Source: Arctopsyche grandis
Taxonomy: Eukaryota > Arthropoda > Insecta > Trichoptera > Hydropsychidae
Assembly: GCF_051622035.1 (NCBI RefSeq)
Contig: NC_135360.1
Span: forward strand, 26,677,206-26,741,205
Direction: 5' to 3'
Length of the DNA: 64,000 nt
The position numbers and the translations under genes were made by a program. Of this stretch, positions 53,264 to 64,000 are shown in pieces (position 1 is the stretch's first letter; every line of letters begins with the position of its first letter). A model generated the notes under the pieces. That model did not search any database. It saw nothing but the letters and a program-made list of their open reading frames with translations, and was not told the origin of the DNA.

Positions 53264-56200
53264 AATGCAATTGATCTATTCCTGAAATAATTTTCACCTG
53301 TAGCTTCTGTTTATTCAGTGGCGGCTCGCGCGTAGGAGTTAAGCCATTGCAGCGGTAGCCAGACTGTTGCGCGCTTACTAAAATCGCGCTTGATCATAGG
53401 GCGCTCGGCGATAATACACACATAACTACAAACATCACATCGATCCAATTAACAAACCGTCACAACAAATTAACAGTACGTAATTCGAGTTTGTTTGATG
53501 TTTGATGATGTTTGATGATGTTTGTAGTTTTTGCATTGCTTATCGCCCAGTGATCGAACGCGATTTAATACACGCGCGCAACGATCATGGAACCCGCTGT
53601 AAAAATGCATTTACAATCTGTGAATATAATTTAAATAAATATGATTAGATAAACATACTCATTTAATTTAAAATTCAATTTTTCTAGCCGAGCCGCCACT
53701 GTGTATATTCTATTTCTATCAGTGCTCAATGTATTTAATTTGCATGAGTACTTAATGAGTCCAAGTTTGAAGAGAAAAGCCGTTAACTTAAACAAAACAT
53801 TTGTATTTATAGCCAAGACTTTGGTATGTATTGTATTGTTTCGTACGAATTTACATAGATGGTTCAAAGTGCCGTTTATCGTTGAATTTATAATTATCTA
53901 AGTGTCTTTTTGTGACTAAATGTATAGAATTCACAAGTATTACGTTTCCAAAGCCAAAATGCCAAATTCATAGTTACAAATTAAATGGTTAATATCAATT
54001 TCGCTTAGTCTTTTGCGCAATAAGGTGACTTTATACGGCTAGTGAAGACCCAGGTCATAGAACTTCTATACAAAAATGATACCTTATATGCTTAAAAGTC
54101 ATTTATCTTCATGGACAATGAACACCGTTACTTGCGTTGCCAGGAAATAAAAGGCTTTTTACAGTTGGATCGTTAACGTGACTGACAATTGAGTTCGCTA
54201 AAAAAACTGCGTATGAAAATAACCATTTCTTTGACAAATTTCAGCATAAATTTTAGCACTGAAAAAACCTTGTAAGTATAGATCGAAAAATCGGACCAAG
54301 AAAAATAGCAAACTATGTACATACACACAATAGAGCGTGGGTTTATCTAATATTCATAAGTATTATATAAGTTTTACACAACTTATTGGATACTTATCTA
54401 AAATGTAAACATATACATTAATATTTGACCCCAGAATCACAACAGCGACGTTGATTTTCTTTAGATTTGTACAAAAACACATTCACAATTAGCTATTTTT
54501 ACAACTCATTCAACAAAAAAACAATGGAAACGCTTAGCACTTTTTGTTTTCGTAAGACAAAAAAAAATTGACAAATTTCGTCAACACTACAAAACCAAAA
54601 ACTGTTTTCCAACTGTCAGACAAGTCTTTTTCATTATTATTATTATTAATATAAAAAAATACACACTCATCATGGTGTTGAGAAACAATTGAGCGTATCC
54701 TGCACTCCCCTCATGGCATTTATCATGAATTGATGGATACCACCATAATCATCCGTTTATCGAATGAACTTTCTAACAATTTTCACATCAGTTTGAGATA
54801 CCTAAAGACCGAAAGATTTCAAGTAATAAATAAAAGTAATAATATTAAAATTATAGTACTCGAATCATTATCATCACCCGTTCGTCCTAGTTACTTCTTG
54901 ACACCATTTATTTAGATTAACGACAAATAGCCAAGTTTTCAACACCATAATGACATAACATATCAACAATCATTTGATTATTATTTTGCAATTTATATAA
55001 GGAGCATTGATGTTCTATATGAAATGAAATGAAATTTCTCAAATTGGATGCAATACATAGATGAAGTAAAGAAAAAAAAATATTTACATAATTTTGGTCC
55101 ACTATATTGGCTACATTGCTTTAATACACGAGAACGATCAATCTATTACATATATTTTTTTAATTTATAAATTTATGTATGTATGTACATATGTGCATAT
55201 GTAGAAGATAGATGAAGTTTTGTGATCATGCAAAAATTCGACTGCGAGCTGTTCACTAAATTAAACTCACAATAGGTCACTGAACACGGTTACATTTTAT
55301 TTTATTTTTAATAAAACATTTTGGATATAAAGTATTAACACTTGCCTTAATATGCAATAAATACGATAGCTACTGTGCTGAACGCTAAGCGTTCAGTTAA
55401 AAAATTGTGTTTTAAGTTAATATAATGCAAAATCTGCTAGGTCAATTATTGTAATAAGCTTTAAAATCATTTTATCATGTATAAAATGTAAATTTTATAC
55501 ATATAAAGTGTCGAATATGTAATATAAAATAAGTGTAAGAAATAACGATAGTAAGATGAAAAAAATAACGAAAGAAGCAGAGTCGTGATTCCAAAGCGAA
55601 TATCATTATCATAGTGATTGCTGAGCGCAGCGTACTGAATTCCTCCTATCACCCACATCTGAGAGAAATGATTGGCTTCCAGCGAAAATAATTATTTCTG
55701 TTGATATTGATCAATGTTTTTATATCGTAATGACATAATTCGAATCATAGAGGCTTTGGTGGGGAATAAACGAAATATGAAGATTCAGTATATTTGGAGA
55801 AATAAAATATAATATAAGTTCTGGTCACTCGATATCCATCACAGGGCTGCAAGTATTAACTATTCAATGTCAAGTTTAAGCATACAAATTTAAATAATAC
55901 TAAGCTCTGAACAGAAAGTTTATTGAAACTACATTTTATTTATAGAAATTTGTATTATTGACAGGCTTGAAAGTTAGAATAAGTTTCAGAATTTCGAGAA
56001 CAATGATGGGATAGGTCACCGTCCCAGGCCAGTCCCCTTCCCTTCAATCAAAACTTTTAAAAACCAAGCTGAATAGTTTTGGACGTAAGTTAGTTGGGTT
56101 ATCGATTTATGTATGTGAACTGAACTTATTTTGACAAAAGCCTTATTTGTAATAACATTTTGGTTTAATTCTCAATAAATTCGGTTGGAAATTTGTTGAG

Positions 56201-56517
56201 CTAATTTTTTTTACAACTGTTATTAGAAGTAAGTTTTATTTAGCCACCGATCAATAAGCGAATAAAATTTTGATTAATGAAAGGAAGTAGCTTCGAGTGG
56301 CGAGCGCTCGTTATTGTGTATGCCGTTAACGACACATTTGCATGTGACGAAATTGGCGCTTTTAAAATCGAGCCAAATAATTGCTCGGATGAGCAAAAGT
56401 TAGACCCAGTTTTATCGTGAGCCATCGGCGGAACAAATCGCCCATATACAAAGAAAAACAAAAACGAGCAAACCAATCGAAAGTTACAAATACCGAACGA
56501 AATCGTGAACCAGTCGA

Positions 56518-56528
56518 ATGGGTAAGTT
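56518..56528 (+). other. Possible start codon directly at a splice donor (ATGG|GTAAGT)
   Basis: In CAGTCGAATGGGTAAGTTGG an ATG is followed one base later by a consensus donor. The upstream 250 bp are relatively CG-rich and purine-rich, like a 5' UTR. Without a second exon this is only a hint of a plus-strand gene. Confidence 0.15.
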
Positions 56529-57698
56529 GGATAGCAGACGAACGACTACGCTAACGGCTAAGCCAATAAGCAAAAGTGATGAGAACCTTGCCTAAACACA
56601 TCCATAAGTGAAAGTTTGACAACTTTTACCATGCGAGGCAAAAGTGCGTAGGCTTGTCGGTCAGCACATGGTGAATTAGTGGCATTTGATGTGGTCTATT
56701 TGCCGTGCTTGCTCTGAGCAAACTTACATGGAGCGTTTCACGTTAGTTTTTGGCGTTGCTTGAGAGGTTCGTTTAGAATTACACGCCGATGTTCCAACGT
56801 GTCTTTTGTCGATTATCTCGAGTGTCACATTTCGGTGACAACTTCGGTTACAATAAAGTCGAAGCGAGCTAGGCGTTTGTGGATATTTTGGGGCAGATCG
56901 TGTTTTACGTTTGGCGTTCGAATTAGTACACTTGGACGACTTCGTGTGAACTTGAACTTGGATTAAAATTAGAGCGGTTGTTTGTAAACTTTTGGAATGA
57001 AAATTTTAACAGAATCTGTCACGGACATGAGAACAATATAGCCTCTTAAAAAACGGTAGATGGAAATGAAGATTTCAAGCATTTTAAGTCGATAAAATGC
57101 ATAAAACTCAAATTAGCAGTACTCCGGTTAAACTCTTACAAAGTTTACTAACTGTAAAAGAAAAGTTTTCAAAAATACCATAAGTTGACGTGAATTTAAT
57201 TTGCTTTTACTTAAATTTATGCCAATCTACATATATACATATTTATGTGTAAAAATGCGTTTGAATGATTATGAATTCTCAAGGTGAAAAACATAATTAG
57301 GAAAGTACATACTTATATTATGAGAAATTCTAAAAATAACTGGTTTATGATTACGTAATCCATATATAAAATGTCATAACTTCAATTTACAATCCCAAGA
57401 GTGCTCTGAATAATGATAGAATTGACTGGAGGGGACAGAATTAGAAATGTATCATTTTGAGAGAAATTTTCACAGCTGGCTGAGGTAAAACAAGTGAAAG
57501 AAGACTGTCTAAAACAAATTGTCGAATGTATGTACAAAGAAGAGAAAAAATCAGTGGAAACACAGAAAGGCGTGGAAAATTCAATTTAGAGGCGTGGATT
57601 GATTCAGTGGCACTTATTCGCATGTAAGGGCACGAGAGCGTTCTTGACCTCCTGTGGTGAAATCACACCCTAGGACCTTTTTTTTAACAGGTTTCGAC

Positions 57699-57981
57699 CG
57701 TGCGCGGACTATTGGCCAAATGGTCACTTGGCCGGCAGACATTAAGTCGACGAAAGCTTGGCCGAACGGATATCAGACCGACTGACTTTTGGCCAAAGGG
57801 CCATTTGGCCGATTTGACTCACTGAAAACAGGTACGTTATCCAGAAATTACTTTGACCTCATTCAAATTTGATAAATTTAAACGACTACAATTTCATTCG
57901 GCCAACTTTTCGCCAGTCTAATGTCCGTTCGGCCAAGCATCCGTCAGCCTGGTGTCCATTCGGCCAATAGTCCCATCAACT
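57699..57981. mobile_element. TTGGCC-rich MITE nested in another repeat
   Basis: The element is flanked by GTTTCGAC at 57691-57698 and 57982-57989, an 8-bp target duplication. Its ends, GGACTATTGGCC and GGCCAATAGTCC, are inverted. Many TTGGCC/CGGCCAA motifs lie inside. The host sequence rejoins to match 18040-18150. Confidence 0.8.
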
Positions 57982-59239
57982 GTTTCGACAAGTTTCTCCT
58001 ACATTTCTTCAAATATGTATCACCATTTTTGTTCACAGGCAACCCTATGTATGTATGTCAATACAAGAAGTTTTAGCCCAGGTGCCATAGCATAGGTCAG
58101 GTGCAAAACTATTTAAATAAAACACGTGCCACCTGCCACTCTGTGTGTCTGCGCCTTTATTCGTACCCTGATCCGAGTAAAATAAGGGAATGAAGAAGGA
58201 AAATAATCTCATAGAAGAGTGACATGTAATATATTATCTGGTTATGCGAAGCGAAGTTTAGAAGCCCCTGTATTTTAAAGCCATACAAATTAAACGCTCA
58301 ACTAGCGCCTAATCTTCCAAAATTAGAAGTATTTCGATATAGAGGAAACAAGCAGATGTTATTTGGAAGCAAATGTGAGGTGTCGTCATTGCGTGTGTGT
58401 ATTTCAATGTCCACCTACATATGGTGATGCTGACCTTTACATGACACGGTGAATAAAAAGTAAAAATGCAGATGCGACATTACAAAATTTAACAAAAACA
58501 ACATACAAACACTCATAGGTGCTCAAATTAACCGAACGAACATATCATAAAAGGTTAAACGATAAAAAAAAATCATTAATGAAGTTGAGTGTTCTCTTAT
58601 CGGTGCTCACTCACCGCACTGCGTTGAATTTGATATTGGGTTTTGATAAACAGGTGGAGTGGTTCAAGTGCTTCACAAAACCAGTTAACAATTAACTGAG
58701 CGAGAGATCAAACGCAAAACAAACGATCGACAGATGTTGACCCAGTGGGAAAACTTTCGCCGATTCAATTCGCTCTAGAAAAAGTAAGCATTGTTTACGA
58801 ATTTCTTTCAATTAGATGCTAAAAATAATAAAGAAAATTTTACAGCGTTCGCTTTCGAATCGTTCTCGTCTGGATTTTTTCGCCTGAAATTGCATAAACG
58901 TGCTGATAGTGAACAATGATGATGATGAGCTAGCTGGGTGTATCTAGTGGAACTATGTATTGTAGGCACAATGCCGCTGATGAATCAGCTCCAGCGAACT
59001 GGATCACAAGAAAGATTGCAAAACAGGTGAGCATTATTACCAGAACGAAAACTGTACTTAACCGACCGTGTTTTCTGTATAAAATGTACAACATAATATC
59101 ATGGTAAATCAGAAGAATAAAATTCGCAATATTTTTCAGTATAATACAATAACCTCTCTAAGAAAAACTTCAATGAAATTTTGGTGAGCAAGATACATAA
59201 AAGACATCTAAAAATTGGTTTCCAGTCAAAACCGCTTGG

Positions 59240-59350
59240 TCTATAAGTGCCCCGACATAACCGCGCCGACATTACCGCGCGGCGACGAAACCGCGAGAGA
59301 CATACAGTCCCACGACAGAATATTAGGCCACCCGATTGAACCGCGTTCGC
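59240..59350 (-). repeat. CGCGGTTATGTCGG foldback family, partial copy
   Basis: On the minus strand GGCCTAATATTCTGTCGTGG, then TGTCTCTCGCGGTTTCG and CGCGGTTATGTCGGGGC follow the same order as the ends of 60370-60630. Only one arm is present. Confidence 0.6.
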
Positions 59351-59957
59351 GCCCATTTGTGACGGTCATAAATAACTCACATTATGATCTTTTGGGCTAG
59401 TTTTTTTTGTAAGCTCATCCTTACTTGCTACTCTAGTCACCGACAAAAAATAATGCAACATTATCCTTCAAAATGTCTTCAAAAATAAAGGTGAAATGAA
59501 TTTTGAAGTTTGATCCTGAATTACGTTCAGCGTAGACGAGCGTTTCTGCGAAGATTTTTTATTATTTCGTTAACAACACCGTGATTTTTTCTTTTGCTGC
59601 GGCTTTATTATATTTTTAGGGTAAGTTGGTGATAAATTTGTAAAAAAAAATATTTTCATTTATGTTTTAAATTGCCTGTGAGTCTTAAATAGATTTTTTT
59701 TAGATGAGTCGAAAAGCAATTATTTAAAAAAAAGAAATGCAAGTATTATAGCATTAATAAAAACTGGAATGTTTTATAAACATAAAATCGCAACAATAGA
59801 GGGTATAAGTAATACGGCTGTTTGCAAAATAGGGAAACATCTAGAAAAAAAAGGCGATCCGACACTCAACAAGCGGGTTAAAAATTATGACAAAAAAAAT
59901 TAGCCCCCGTGAGGATCGAAGGATTGTCAAAATTGTTACTAGGTACTGCTTTATAAC

Positions 59958-60090
59958 TAGAGGTAGGACCGGAAGCGTGCCGTTTATTGTTCAATTGTTG
60001 TAAATGCTTTGTAAAAAAGGTTCGGCAAACCTTTAACAATGCATTTACAACATTTGAACAATAAACGGCCCCCTCAGGGTCCGGGCTTTA
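59958..60090 (+). mobile_element. hAT-like MITE with 8-bp target duplication TTTATAAC, copy 3
   Basis: A 133-bp element TAGAGGTAGGACCGG...CCGGGCTTTA, flanked by TTTATAAC at 59950-59957 and 60091-60098. The two halves are mutually inverted (CCGTTTATTGTTCAA...TTGAACAATAAACGG). This is the clearest copy of the family. Confidence 0.8.
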
Positions 60091-60369
60091 TTTATAACAA
60101 ATAAAAGGATTCAACAGGAGCTGAAAGACGAAAATGTGGAGATATCGGCGAGAGGACCCAGCGCTATCTCGCCGAGGCTAGGTCGAAAGGACTTAATAAT
60201 TGGGGAATTATTATTAAATAATAATTTATTTATTACTTTTGTACATATGTAAATTGTAAATATAGTCAGTAACAACAAAATTACACATCTTTTTTTAATT
60301 CGTTAATCTATTAATAATTCCCCAATGTAGAATTTGTGAATGTAGAATTCCGTAAATGTAGAATTTGAG

Positions 60370-60630
60370 CAATTTGCAAGGACGGCCTAATAATCTTTCG
60401 TGGGACTATAGCTGCGCACCGACAAAACCCCTCCAGCAAAAAGCACTCGGAGACATAACCGTGCCAGAATATATGAAAAATATATTCTGGCGTGGTTTTT
60501 TCGTGAATCACTTTTTGCTGGGACGATTTTGTCGGCGCGCGATTATGTCTCTCGCGGTGTTGTCCTCGCGCGGTTATGTCGGAGCGCTTATTGACCGAGC
60601 GGAAAAGTCGGTGTACCCTAAAAATTATAG
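60370..60630. mobile_element. CGCGGTTATGTCGG foldback element
   Basis: The centre is an inverted repeat, GCCAGAATATATGAAAAATATATTCTGGC, flanked by CCAGCAAAAAG/CTTTTTGCTGG and CCGACAAAA/TTTTGTCGG inverses. The outer parts are CGCG-rich. It is non-coding; open frames through it are incidental. Confidence 0.7.
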
Positions 60631-61834
60631 CATTAATGTGTGTTGACAAAAAAAATGCGCCTCAGAAAAATTTACAAAAACGATCAAATATCTTTTCGGA
60701 TAAGCTACTGCTTGTTAATTGACCACGAATTGAACGCATTGTGATTGACAAAAAATGGACAGAGCAATTTCTTTAAATAGAATACAATGTTTTCGAATAT
60801 TTGCATTCGAAAATGGGCATCAATTGTGGGTTCTGCTCCCACCTATACTAGTTATATCACAATATAATCCTCATTCAGTTTTGATAATGGTTTCAGTACG
60901 TGACTAACATAGACTAAAATCGAAATAAACACCGAATTAATTCGATCAATCACCATCTAGATTTGATCGTATTGTATTTGTTTTCAGGGCAAGGTTATGT
61001 TACGTGAATTTGAATGCTTTTACAAATATACCTTTATATGTAATCGGATTTTAAACTACTAAGCGGCTAATACACTTGAAGCAGTGAAACCAGGAAACGT
61101 ATTGTATGAATAGGTATTATATTTTCTTTTCAAGCAACACTTATTTTGTAAAAAGATAAGATAAAGATGTTGTAATTTTACTGCATGCCTAAAACGCGTC
61201 TTCATCAAACAAACAATCATTCAAATTTAACCTTTTGAAGAGCGTCTGAATATGCATATTAATATTGACGGACGATAAAGTGTTAACGAACTGCCAATAT
61301 TTTGATTTAAAATCAGAATGTCTACAGATTTTTTTTAAGAATTTAAATAAAATAGCAAACGTAACGAATACCAAAGTCAAATTCACTACCATTAAATATT
61401 AATGTATGATAAGTGAACGTTACCTATATTTTAAGCGATACATCACATCAAGGCATAGGTAATGTGAAAAAAAATGAACATTATCCTTTTATAATCAAGT
61501 ATGTGTAGTTTGATTGATGGACACATCCGGAGGGAGAACACTTTTTACAGTGGTTCTTATATCTTAAATTCGTTATAATTAGTTTTTATTAGATTATATT
61601 TTAAACTTCAATTAGATTCGTATGTGATTTTTGTTACATGAAAAACACGATGATTTCATTATGAAATGCACGTTAAATTCATACTTTTACAAATACAGTC
61701 CTAGTAAAAAAGATGAAATAAGAGATATTTTGCACAATGGAGAAAAAATCTAAATGCTTAAAAAACTACTTAAATTTACATATTACATAAGAATGTTCAC
61801 TTCAAATTAACATTTTTGTATACAAAAGAAAACT

Positions 61835-62600
61835 AGGGTGACCCGTCAATGTCGCGTCGACAAACCCGACAATGCCGCGCAAAACAGAAGTACAAAATTT
61901 ATTTTAATTTAATAAAACAGTTGTTATTTTTAGGAGATATGAGAATAAGAGAAAAGATGATCTATTTGAAAAAAAATTAAGAGGGACTGATAAATCAGAA
62001 GCGTTGAAGATTCATTATCAGCAAAGATCGGTGTTCGATGGATGCTTTTCGTAAAAATAATGGTTCACTATTGCCATTTTCTTATTAACAATAAGTCGCT
62101 TCATTAGTGTTCAAAGCAAGAGAGCAAAAAAGCATGGTTTTTGTAAGAAATTGACAATAATGAACCATTTTTTGTGCGAAAAGTATCTATCGAACCCAGA
62201 TCTTTTTTCATTATTTTAAGTAGTTAAAATATTGAAAAAAACATCGGAAGTACTAGGCTAAAACTACAACCGTCATAGAGCTTTATGACGGTTTCGCAAA
62301 AGTTAAATTATTGTTTTTTGTCGACATTTACTTCATATTCTGTTATAGTTCGGCGTTTTTGATACATTTAAAAAATAGTTTTTCAACTATTTTCCGTTTT
62401 TAGTTTCCACAAAAAAAATATTATTTCATAAGTTGTATGAAGGCCCCAATTAGGCTCTTGCAAAAACTTTTTTCGTAAATGTTGCGCCCACGCGACTCTG
62501 ATGGTCTAATTATGAGTATATTTTTATTTTTATTGGATATAAAATATAATATATAGTAATTTACTTTTGTCCTGTGCTGCGCGGCTTTGTCGGGGTGTCG
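61835..62600. mobile_element. Repeat bounded by CGCG-rich motifs, copy 2
   Basis: GTCAATGTCGCGTCGACAAA, then CCCGACAATGCCGCGCAAAA at the left and GTGCTGCGCGGCTTTGTCGG at the right bound an interior with CCAATTAGGCTCTTGCAAAA. This is the inverse of 9950-10400. A GATCGGCGTT-family MITE is inserted inside. Confidence 0.55.
62030..62210. mobile_element. Foldback MITE of the GATCGGCGTT family, second full copy
   Basis: AAAGATCGGTGTTCGATGGAT and ATCTATCGAACCCAGATCTTT form inverted ends. The interior AATGGTTCACTATTG and CAATAATGAACCATTTTT is also inverted. It lies inside the larger repeat at 61835-62600. Confidence 0.7.
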
Positions 62601-63762
62601 AAAAATATTACATTGAGAACAAAATTAAAATCATAAATTACATTTGATTTTTGATATCAATTGAACGCTTACTTCGAAACATTCGAAAGCTTCAAAATAT
62701 GGTACAATTGAAAGATAACACGTGCGAATTTAAATCCCGAGATTAATCTTAGCTTAATGCTGTGAGAAAAATTCGAACAACGCCAATTTTATATAAAGCG
62801 TGCCTTATCGAAAATGGCCATTGTGAATCTACAAACTGAATAGTTAGTATACACAAACTACGAACGAATTTCTGGGTAGATAGATAGATGTTCACGTCAG
62901 AGCGAGACTTTTACGGACAGATATAGACTTTCTCCGGTACGTTCCAAAACCACACAAAGGTAAACATACTCAGCTACAAAGAAGGAAAAAAAAACCACAT
63001 ATATTACATGTACATATAAACACAGTGTGAGAAAGCGCTAAACGTGAGAACTTCAAGGAGAGATAAGCCGACACAGTTAACCGAACGAGGTAAACGAGCC
63101 GCGATGGGAACAAACTATTGTTCGAAACAGGTGTAAATGGCCTGAAAGCGAGTTAAATTTGCAAAATTTCAGCGTTAACGTCATTTTTTTCGCAGACCGA
63201 GCTTCAATACGATACGAAATGTCTATTGGGATATACCGGGTATACTGAGTGGGATCCAAAATAGACACAGTTGAGCGTGCTAGACAACAAACCTTGTGTA
63301 ATGTGTTATTTCGGTAGAGCGAACTCTAACAGAGTACCGCTAGATTGCATCATGGAACGTAACTGAAAGAAATGAACGAAAAAAAGTGTGCCCAAGACAA
63401 TGTTTACCAACATTGAGTCACGTAATGGTCAATGCGATCAAAACGACGAATGATTATAACATACGTACATATGTACATACATACAGTGTACAAATTTGTA
63501 TTGTTAATATTTACTTTGATATGTTTGATTCGTGGGTGCATTTTTTTTAACAGCTGTTTCTCGTCTTTCTAGGACACACTTGGAAACACAAATACGTTTG
63601 AGAAGCGGCGTGTTGTCTTTGGTAATAGTTCAAAGTGTGCTGCAAATGATGCATCTTCCAGATATCGTAAAATTTAATATCAGTGGTGTGTGCTTCATTC
63701 CTGAGGATCGTGATCATGAAGACGTTTTGTTATCCATAACACTGAGTTTGAGTCAATTTGAG

Positions 63763-64000
63763 CCATTGAATTGAACACGAAAATGATTTTCGTTGCCTTC
63801 TTCTAGATTGTGGCGCTTAAAAAAATGCGCAATTTTTACAGATTTTTGGTTTTTTCAGTCTTTAACTAAAAATCTAGTATTGCTGGGCCAAAAGTGAGTA
63901 TTGAAATCAATAGTCTGATGGTTTTTCTATTGATTGTGACTTTTTATTGCTTTAAAATACTTATAATTAATTATCTAGAGAAATTTAAAAATCAAAAATA
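63763..64000 (+). repeat. Dispersed repeat, copy 2 (runs off the window)
   Basis: Same order of blocks as 37740-37930, with about 60 extra bp before the TTTTTCTATTGATTGTGACT block. It continues beyond 64000. Confidence 0.7.

Larger units (their letters stand above)
46902..64000. other. Upstream region of CRMP: no identified gene
   Basis: Probably the 5' intron or flank of CRMP. It contains SINEs, RTE and hAT-like remnants and foldback elements. The 56.25-56.95 and 62.8-63.4 kb stretches have more CG dinucleotides than the rest and could hold 5' exons or promoters, but no coding exon is proven. Confidence 0.5.

Noticed and set aside
53061..53297. 78-codon minus-strand frame
   Set aside because: It is the antisense of the RTE retrotransposon fragment read on the plus strand.
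60311..60649. Overlapping 112- and 93-codon frames on opposite strands
   Set aside because: They lie on the two arms of a foldback element and mirror each other; they are not genes.

Overview
The window is eukaryotic nuclear DNA, AT-rich and repeat-rich, with spliced genes that use GT-AG introns. Two conserved protein genes can be read with confidence, and both lie on the minus strand. The protein details (the UBE2H N-terminus, and a dihydropyrimidinase gene with an alternative CRMP-type tail), the tRNA-derived SINEs and the many small DNA transposons point to an insect. The order cannot be settled from the sequence alone.

Layout. (1) 1-1616: gene-free flank with an (AT)n array and the probable 3' UTR of UBE2H. 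(2) 1617-20487: the ubiquitin-conjugating enzyme E2 H gene, five coding exons encoding 202 residues, with a 13.4-kb first intron full of transposon remnants, a ~300-bp tandem repeat and long (AT)n tracts. Its first exon lies in a GC-rich, CpG-rich island (about 20.25-20.66 kb). A second CpG-rich patch at 19.3-19.95 kb holds a candidate first coding exon on the plus strand. (3) 20.66-24.99 kb: intergenic, with a very large palindrome at 21.02-21.36 kb followed by AT-rich sequence. (4) 24988-46901: a CRMP/dihydropyrimidinase gene. Eleven exons give 510 residues of the enzyme form; use of an internal donor plus two further exons gives a CRMP-like C-terminal tail of at least 575 residues in total. 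All metal-site residues expected of a dihydropyrimidinase are present. The start codon exon was not found and is either far upstream or outside the window. A 15.6-kb intron separates the first two visible exons. (5) 46.9-64 kb: probable upstream intron or flank of the same gene, with no gene I can name, filled with SINEs, non-LTR fragments and MITEs.

The two genes are head-to-tail on the minus strand, about 4.5 kb apart from coding end to coding start. UBE2H transfers ubiquitin; the other gene belongs to pyrimidine breakdown and/or axon-guidance signalling. Nothing suggests that they act together. The most unusual signals are the two alternative tails and a possible in-frame 57-nt cassette exon in the CRMP/DHP gene, the candidate opposite-strand first exon inside UBE2H intron 1, and several internally consistent families of foldback or MITE elements with recognisable target-site duplications, including one nested insertion.
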